A DNA stretch of 17,828 nucleotides. It comes from Thermoleophilia bacterium. Its GTDB lineage: Bacteria > Actinomycetota > Thermoleophilia > Gaiellales > Gaiellaceae. Of this stretch, positions 14,772 through 17,828 are shown one piece after another. The stretch's first letter is position 1. Each line of letters opens with the position of its first letter. Under the pieces are notes generated by a model. The model did no database searches. It saw only the letters and a list, made by a program, of their open reading frames with translations, and was not told where the DNA came from. Position numbers and translations under genes: made by a program. Location: contig JACVSB010000012.1 in NCBI GenBank assembly GCA_014534155.1, forward strand, positions 1-17,828, in the 5' to 3' direction.

Positions 14772-15818
14772 CTACTTGTGGTGGGGCGTGTCGAGGTCCT
14801 CGGGCGACGCCCAGACGCCGTCCGCGACCGTGGCCGGGTCGGGGAGCGGGCTCTCCTCGGCGCGGCGGATGGCCTCGTTCAGGAGCTTCTTGATCCCGCC
14901 GGCGATCTCGTCCTCTTCCTCGTCCGTCATCTCGGCGTTCTCCCGCAGCCACGTGCGGAAGCGCTCGATCGGGTCGCGCTTGGCCCACTCCTCGAACATC
15001 TCCTTGGGGACGTAGAAGGCGTCGTCGTGCACCGCGTGTCCCTCCATGCGCAGCGTCATGCACTCGAGGAGCGTCGGCCCGTCGCCCGCGCGCGCCTTCT
15101 CGATCGCTCGCGTCGCCTCGCGGTAGACGGCGAGGACATCCGTTCCGTCCACGACCACGCCCTCGAACCCGTACGACTGGGCGCGGTCCGCCACCTGCTC
15201 GGTGGCGTACTCGAGGTGCGTCGGCGTCGAGTAGGCCCACTGGTTGTTGTCGCAGACGAAGACGACCGGCAGGCGGCGCGTGCCGGCAAGCGTCATCGCC
15301 TCGTGGCAGTCCCCGCGCGCCGATGCTCCCTCGCCGAACCAGCCGACCGCCACGCGCTTCTCCTCTCGGATGCGAAAGGCGAGCGCGCAGCCCACCGCCA
15401 CGGGCAGCATCGCCGGGAGGTGACTGACCATGGCGATGAGGCCCAGGCGGTCGTCGGCCATGTGCACGTTCCCGTCGCGCCCGCGTGTGGGGCCGTCCTC
15501 GCGGCCCATGTACTGCGCGAAGATTCGCCACGGCTCGACGCCGCGCACGACGTGCACGCCCATGTCCCGGTGCAGAGGCGTGCCGACGTCGTTCGCCCCC
15601 ATCGCGGTGGCCACACCAACCGAGGCCGCCTCGTTGCCCCTGCCCGTGTAGAAGCTTCCGGGGATCTTCCCCTGGCGGTAGAGGATGTGACCTCGCTCCT
15701 CTACGCCCCGCGTGAGGAGCATATTGCGGTAGAGGTCGAGCAGGTCCTCGCGGTCGAGGCCGGCCTCTCGCACCTCCTTCAGCGAGCCGGGCGGCTCCGC
15801 CTCTCGCGCAATCGCCAT
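14772..15818 (-). CDS. 2-oxoacid dehydrogenase E1 component, alpha subunit (ThDP-binding)
   Basis: This is the cofactor-binding half of E1. The 348-aa product has GRGNEAASVGVATAM (59-73), RDGNVHM (114-120), the ThDP/Mg site GEGASARGD (162-170), and the paired asparagines N191-N192 that complete the usual GDG-x(25-30)-NN motif. Here the motif reads GEG instead of GDG. EGHAVHDDAFYVP (259-271) is the phosphorylation-loop region. I chose the ATG at 15818 over the GTG at 15824 because AAGGGGG sits 9 nt from the ATG but only 3 nt from the GTG. A TAGACT -10 about 30 nt upstream gives a short leader. This is the operon promoter end; E1-beta and E2 follow, and no E3 (dihydrolipoyl dehydrogenase) is encoded in the window. 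Confidence 0.93.
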   Translation of the reverse strand: MAIAREAEPPGSLKEVREAGLDREDLLDLYRNMLLTRGVEERGHILYRQGKIPGSFYTGRGNEAASVGVATAMGANDVGTPLHRDMGVHVVRGVEPWRIFAQYMGREDGPTRGRDGNVHMADDRLGLIAMVSHLPAMLPVAVGCALAFRIREEKRVAVGWFGEGASARGDCHEAMTLAGTRRLPVVFVCDNNQWAYSTPTHLEYATEQVADRAQSYGFEGVVVDGTDVLAVYREATRAIEKARAGDGPTLLECMTLRMEGHAVHDDAFYVPKEMFEEWAKRDPIERFRTWLRENAEMTDEEEDEIAGGIKKLLNEAIRRAEESPLPDPATVADGVWASPEDLDTPHHK

Positions 15819-15827
15819 CGTCACAGT

Positions 15828-15834
15828 CCCCCTT
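15828..15834 (-). promoter_or_regulatory. Shine-Dalgarno AAGGGGG of the E1-alpha gene
   Basis: On the minus strand AAGGGGG lies 9 nt before the ATG at 15818 and 3 nt before the GTG at 15824. The spacing decides for the ATG. Confidence 0.65.
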
Positions 15835-15848
15835 CGTCGGCCTCGCCG

Positions 15849-15854
15849 AGTCTA
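15849..15854 (-). promoter_or_regulatory. Putative -10 element TAGACT of the 2-oxoacid dehydrogenase operon
   Basis: This is the same hexamer as before lipA. Here it is about 30 nt from the start codon, so it would give a leadered mRNA with a Shine-Dalgarno. It is back to back with the plus-strand TAGAGT at 15893. Confidence 0.5.
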
Positions 15855-15892
15855 GCCGTCGCCGTCGTCCAGCCTGCCGGCGTCGCCGTCCC

Positions 15893-15898
15893 TAGAGT
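15893..15898 (+). promoter_or_regulatory. Putative -10 element TAGAGT, leaderless start of the zinc-ribbon gene
   Basis: TAGAGT ends 7 nt before the GTG at 15906. It lies in the 87-bp divergent region shared with the dehydrogenase operon. Confidence 0.6.
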
Positions 15899-15905
15899 TG
15901 ACCCC

Positions 15906-16184
15906 GTGGGGCGCCGAGCGGACTGGCTGCGGGAGGAACGGCGGAACGTGCTTGGGCACTGGGCAGCCTTCTGCCTTTCCTGCGGCCACGCCCAGCGCTA
16001 CTTCGCCGAGCGCGAGGGCGAGCTGCCCGACTCGTGCCCGGCGTGCGGAGGCGAGCTCCGTGTCCGCTGCCCGGCGTGCCGCGCGCGCTTCTCTTCGGCC
16101 TTCGCCGTCCAGTGCGAGGAGTGCGGCGGCGAGCTTCGCGCGCCCGAGCAGTTCGGGACGGCGATCCGCAGGCCTGGCCGCTAA
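15906..16184 (+). CDS. Small double zinc-ribbon protein, function unknown
   Basis: I do not recognise a specific family. The 92-aa product has four CxxC knuckles: C23-C26 (CLSC), C44-C47 (CPAC), C55-C58 (CPAC) and C70-C73 (CEEC). They pair naturally as two zinc ribbons, at about 23-47 and 55-73. The N-terminus is basic and amphipathic (GRRADWLREERRNVLGHW) and the C-terminus is Arg-rich. No membrane segment or signal peptide is seen. Such ribbons usually mediate nucleic-acid or protein contacts. The GTG start is supported by the -10 hexamer 7 nt upstream and by the family-like CxxC content starting soon after. It diverges from the E1/E2 operon and ends convergently 15 bp from the ASCH gene. 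Confidence 0.8.
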   Translation: MGRRADWLREERRNVLGHWAAFCLSCGHAQRYFAEREGELPDSCPACGGELRVRCPACRARFSSAFAVQCEECGGELRAPEQFGTAIRRPGR

Positions 16185-16202
16185 GGGCCTGTCCGGCCCC
16201 TA
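16182..16202. terminator. Bidirectional hairpin built from the two convergent stop codons (zinc-ribbon / ASCH)
   Basis: TAAGGGCC (16182-16189) pairs with GGCCCCTA (16195-16202) with one mismatch, around the loop TGTCC. The left arm begins with the zinc-ribbon gene's TAA and the right arm ends with the complement of the ASCH gene's TAG. The core GGGCCTGTCC is identical to that at 8315-8324. Confidence 0.5.
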
Positions 16203-16577
16203 CCCGGGGAGGGCGGCCGCGAGGCCGGGCGGGTAGACGATTTCCGAGAACCGGATCACGGTGACCACGTCCTCCTCGCTCACGTCGCGGTTGTAGAGCT
16301 GCGAGAGGAAGGCCGCCATCTCCTCCGGGCGGCGGATCTCCGGGTTGTCGTGCTCGATCTCGCGCGGGGAGAGCTCCGCCAGGCGCTTGACCTCGACCTT
16401 GTCGATCACCGCCTCGAAGATCTTCTCGCGCGGGCTGAACCTCGTACCGACGAGAACCTGGACGACCATGCCCTTCTTGTACTTCCCGGACTTGTTGCCC
16501 AGACGGATGGTGGCCGTCTTGCGACGGCTGCGCAGTTGGTCGGCGACGATGGGGGAGTAGAAGTTGAGCGCGTACAT
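16200..16577 (-). CDS. ASCH-domain protein (probable RNA-binding)
   Basis: ASCH domains have a PUA-like beta-barrel and are thought to bind RNA; some act in RNA or coenzyme metabolism. The 125-aa protein starts MYALNFYSPIVADQL, followed by RRKTATIRLGNKSGKYKKG (18-36), which forms the basic strand-loop seen in this family, then ELSPREIEHDNPE (68-80). Members of this small stand-alone type are about this long. The ATG at 16577 lies 14 bp after the Nudix stop. A GTG at 16595 would overlap that stop as GTGA and add six residues; neither has a good Shine-Dalgarno. Co-transcription with the Nudix gene is likely. Molecular function is inferred from the fold only. Confidence 0.82.
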   Translation of the reverse strand: MYALNFYSPIVADQLRSRRKTATIRLGNKSGKYKKGMVVQVLVGTRFSPREKIFEAVIDKVEVKRLAELSPREIEHDNPEIRRPEEMAAFLSQLYNRDVSEEDVVTVIRFSEIVYPPGLAAALPG

Positions 16578-16591
16578 CGTCTCGTCGCCGG

Positions 16592-17065
16592 TCACGGGCG
16601 ACGGGGCATGATAAAGCGTCCGCCCGCGCGCTCGAAGTCGGCGTCGACGAGCTCGATCGCCCGGCGCGCCATATCCTTCTCGCCTCCGTACGCGAGCAGG
16701 CGCGGGAGCTCCGGGAGCGCGACCCAGCGGACCTCGTCGACCTCGTGGGCGTGCGCCGGCGGGAGGACGCCGAGCCGGCCGCGCGAGTAGCGGACGAGGA
16801 AGAAGGAGACGACCTTGAAGACGCGCTCGCCACGCAGCGTGTAGACGTAGCGCACGTCTCCCAGCTTGGCGACGATGCGGCCCGTCACGCCCGTCTCCTC
16901 GGCCACCTCGCGCAGCGCGGTCGCCGCGGGGTCCTCGCCGCGGCCGACGTTCCCCTTCGGGAGCGCCCACACGCTCGACTTTCCGCCCGGGCGGATCGCC
17001 GCCGCGTACCAGCGGCTGCGCAGGCGGCGGACGACGACCCCGCCCGCGGAGAACTCGCGCCGCAC
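16592..17065 (-). CDS. Nudix hydrolase
   Basis: Nudix enzymes hydrolyse nucleoside diphosphates linked to another group, using Mg2+ held by the Nudix box. The 157-aa sequence has the full box at 38-60: G38-x5-E44-x7-R52-E53-V-A-E56-E57-T-G59-V. It is preceded by WALPKGN, the usual approach strand. REFSAGGVVVR at the N-terminus is typical of small actinobacterial members. The substrate cannot be predicted; MutT-like, Ap4A or ADP-ribose activities are all possible. The GTG at 17065 is supported by a TACCTT -10 ending 7 nt upstream; the longer open frame upstream runs antisense to the transporter gene. It is divergent from the MFS gene by 37 bp and followed by the ASCH gene. Confidence 0.92.
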   Translation of the reverse strand: MRREFSAGGVVVRRLRSRWYAAAIRPGGKSSVWALPKGNVGRGEDPAATALREVAEETGVTGRIVAKLGDVRYVYTLRGERVFKVVSFFLVRYSRGRLGVLPPAHAHEVDEVRWVALPELPRLLAYGGEKDMARRAIELVDADFERAGGRFIMPRRP

Positions 17066-17072
17066 GGGCCGC

Positions 17073-17078
17073 AAGGTA
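17073..17078 (-). promoter_or_regulatory. Putative -10 element TACCTT, leaderless start of the Nudix gene
   Basis: On the minus strand TACCTT ends 7 nt before the Nudix GTG. Its upstream half would overlap the promoter and start codon of the divergent transporter gene. Confidence 0.5.
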
Positions 17079-17090
17079 GCGCGGGATCGG

Positions 17091-17096
17091 TAGCGT
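17091..17096 (+). promoter_or_regulatory. Putative -10 element TAGCGT, leaderless start of the MFS gene
   Basis: TAGCGT ends 6 nt before the GTG at 17103. It lies 12 bp from the divergent Nudix -10. Confidence 0.5.
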
Positions 17097-17102
17097 CGAG
17101 CC

Positions 17103-17828
17103 GTGCGCCGCCTGATCCTGCTCGTCGCCGCCGTCGTGATCGTCGACACGATGCTCTTCGCGGCCCTGACCCCGCTCCTTCCCGAGTTCTCGGAGCGGTT
17201 CCACCTCTCCAAGGGCGGGGCCGGGCTCCTCGTCGCCTCGTACGCGATCGGCGTCCTCGCGGGCGCCGTTCCGGCGGGGCTCGCCGCGACGCGTTTCGGG
17301 GCGAAGCAGGCCGCGCTCACCGGCCTCCTCGTGGTGGGGGCGGCGAGCGTCGGCTTCGCCTTCGCGGGCGACGCGCGCGCGCTCGGCCTCGCGCGCCTGG
17401 CCCAGGGCGTCGGGAGCTCCCTCGCCTGGGCGGGGGGCCTCTCGTGGCTCATCGCCGCCGTCCCGCGGCAGCGGCGTGGCGAGACGCTCGGGCTCACGCT
17501 CGGCGCGGCGGTCTTCGGCGCCCTGCTCGGGCCGGTGCTGGGAGGGATCGCGTCGATCGTCGGCACTCGCACCGCCTTCACCGCGGTGGGAGTCCTCGCC
17601 GCTCTCGTCGCGGCCCTCGGCTTGCGCGAGGCCGGCGTGGGCCGCGAGCCGCCCAACGTCTCTGCGCTCCGCCCCGCCTTCGCCTCGCGCCGCTTCGTGG
17701 CGGGCCTCTGGATCATGCTCCTGGCCGCGCTCCTCTTCGGCGTCCTGTCCGTGCTCGCCTCCCTCGATCTCGCCCGCCTCGGCTGGAAGCCGTGGGCGAT
17801 CGGAGCCCTCTTCTTCGTAGCGGCGGCG
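17103..17828 (+). CDS. Major facilitator superfamily transporter, C-terminus beyond window
   Basis: This is a membrane transporter of the 12-helix MFS type, probably an efflux carrier; the substrate is unknown. The window holds 242 codons, about two thirds of a usual 390-400-aa protein. Helices are visible at roughly 3-25, 40-62, 68-88, 93-119, 128-151, 157-174, 199-222 and the start of an eighth. D15 in helix 1, the loop after helix 2 (ATRFGAKQA, 62-70), which is the motif A position in weak form, and LGPVLGG in helix 5 (142-148), close to the antiporter motif C, all fit drug-efflux-like MFS proteins. The start GTG follows a -10 by 6 nt. No terminal signal peptide is needed or seen. Confidence 0.88.
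   Translation, partial: MRRLILLVAAVVIVDTMLFAALTPLLPEFSERFHLSKGGAGLLVASYAIGVLAGAVPAGLAATRFGAKQAALTGLLVVGAASVGFAFAGDARALGLARLAQGVGSSLAWAGGLSWLIAAVPRQRRGETLGLTLGAAVFGALLGPVLGGIASIVGTRTAFTAVGVLAALVAALGLREAGVGREPPNVSALRPAFASRRFVAGLWIMLLAALLFGVLSVLASLDLARLGWKPWAIGALFFVAAA

Noticed and set aside
13783..15531. Open frame continuing upstream of the E2 gene, giving a possible 1065-aa fusion
   Set aside because: This segment is an alternate frame of the E1-beta and E1-alpha genes. The real E2 has its own strong Shine-Dalgarno and normal length.
13992..15905. Long plus-strand open frame leading into the zinc-ribbon gene
   Set aside because: It is the complement of the E1 genes with the typical biased composition of antisense frames in GC-rich DNA. 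A leaderless start at 15906 explains the real gene.
1..17828. Hidden mobile island, toxin-antitoxin, CRISPR array or tRNA
   Set aside because: Genes are tightly packed housekeeping or common accessory families with uniform composition. I found no regularly spaced repeats, transposase motifs or tRNA-like folds by eye.

Overview
The window reads as a stretch of core energy metabolism from a high-G+C actinobacterium. The bias to GTG starts, the leaderless-type promoters and the complex I and A-type carrier sequences fit a deep-branching group such as Thermoleophilia (Gaiellales/Solirubrobacterales). That placement is an inference; nothing here is a taxonomic marker. No mobile element, CRISPR array, tRNA or rRNA is visible, and no gene stands out as foreign.

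Layout. Positions 1-5273 (minus strand) hold the head of a complex I operon, nuoA-B-C-D-E-F and the first 166 codons of nuoG. Neighbouring genes overlap or nearly touch, except for a 71-bp gap between nuoD and nuoE that carries a perfect 10-bp inverted repeat. Divergent from nuoA on the plus strand are an A-type Fe-S carrier (5402-5797), a thioredoxin-reductase-like ferredoxin-NADP+ reductase (5862-6869) and class II fumarase (6986-8314). Facing them on the minus strand is lipB-lipA plus a class V aminotransferase that overlaps lipA (11031 to 8325). An M29-type aminopeptidase (11089-12300, plus) is divergent from lipB. It converges on a 2-oxoacid dehydrogenase operon, E1-alpha, E1-beta and lipoyl E2 (15818 to 12334, minus). 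A small double zinc-ribbon protein (15906-16184, plus) diverges from that operon and converges on a Nudix-ASCH gene pair (17065 to 16200, minus). The window ends inside an MFS transporter (17103 onward, plus).

How the genes fit together. The 2-oxoacid dehydrogenase feeds acyl-CoA and NADH into metabolism and needs lipoate on its E2. LipB and LipA attach octanoate and convert it to lipoate. LipA and complex I both need Fe-S clusters, which the A-type carrier could supply. The ferredoxin reductase could supply low-potential electrons. Fumarase belongs to the TCA cycle, and complex I re-oxidises the NADH.

The most interesting signal is regulatory. At eight of the ten visible transcription-unit heads or independently placed genes I see a TANNNT hexamer ending 6-9 nt before the start codon, on both strands; the other two are one gene with a Shine-Dalgarno and nuoA. 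This points to leaderless transcription as the default and fixes several start codons. Two of the three convergent junctions share almost the same 16-nt sequence. In each, the two stop codons form part of the stem of one hairpin. I found no new multi-gene system, and most of the gene content is ordinary.
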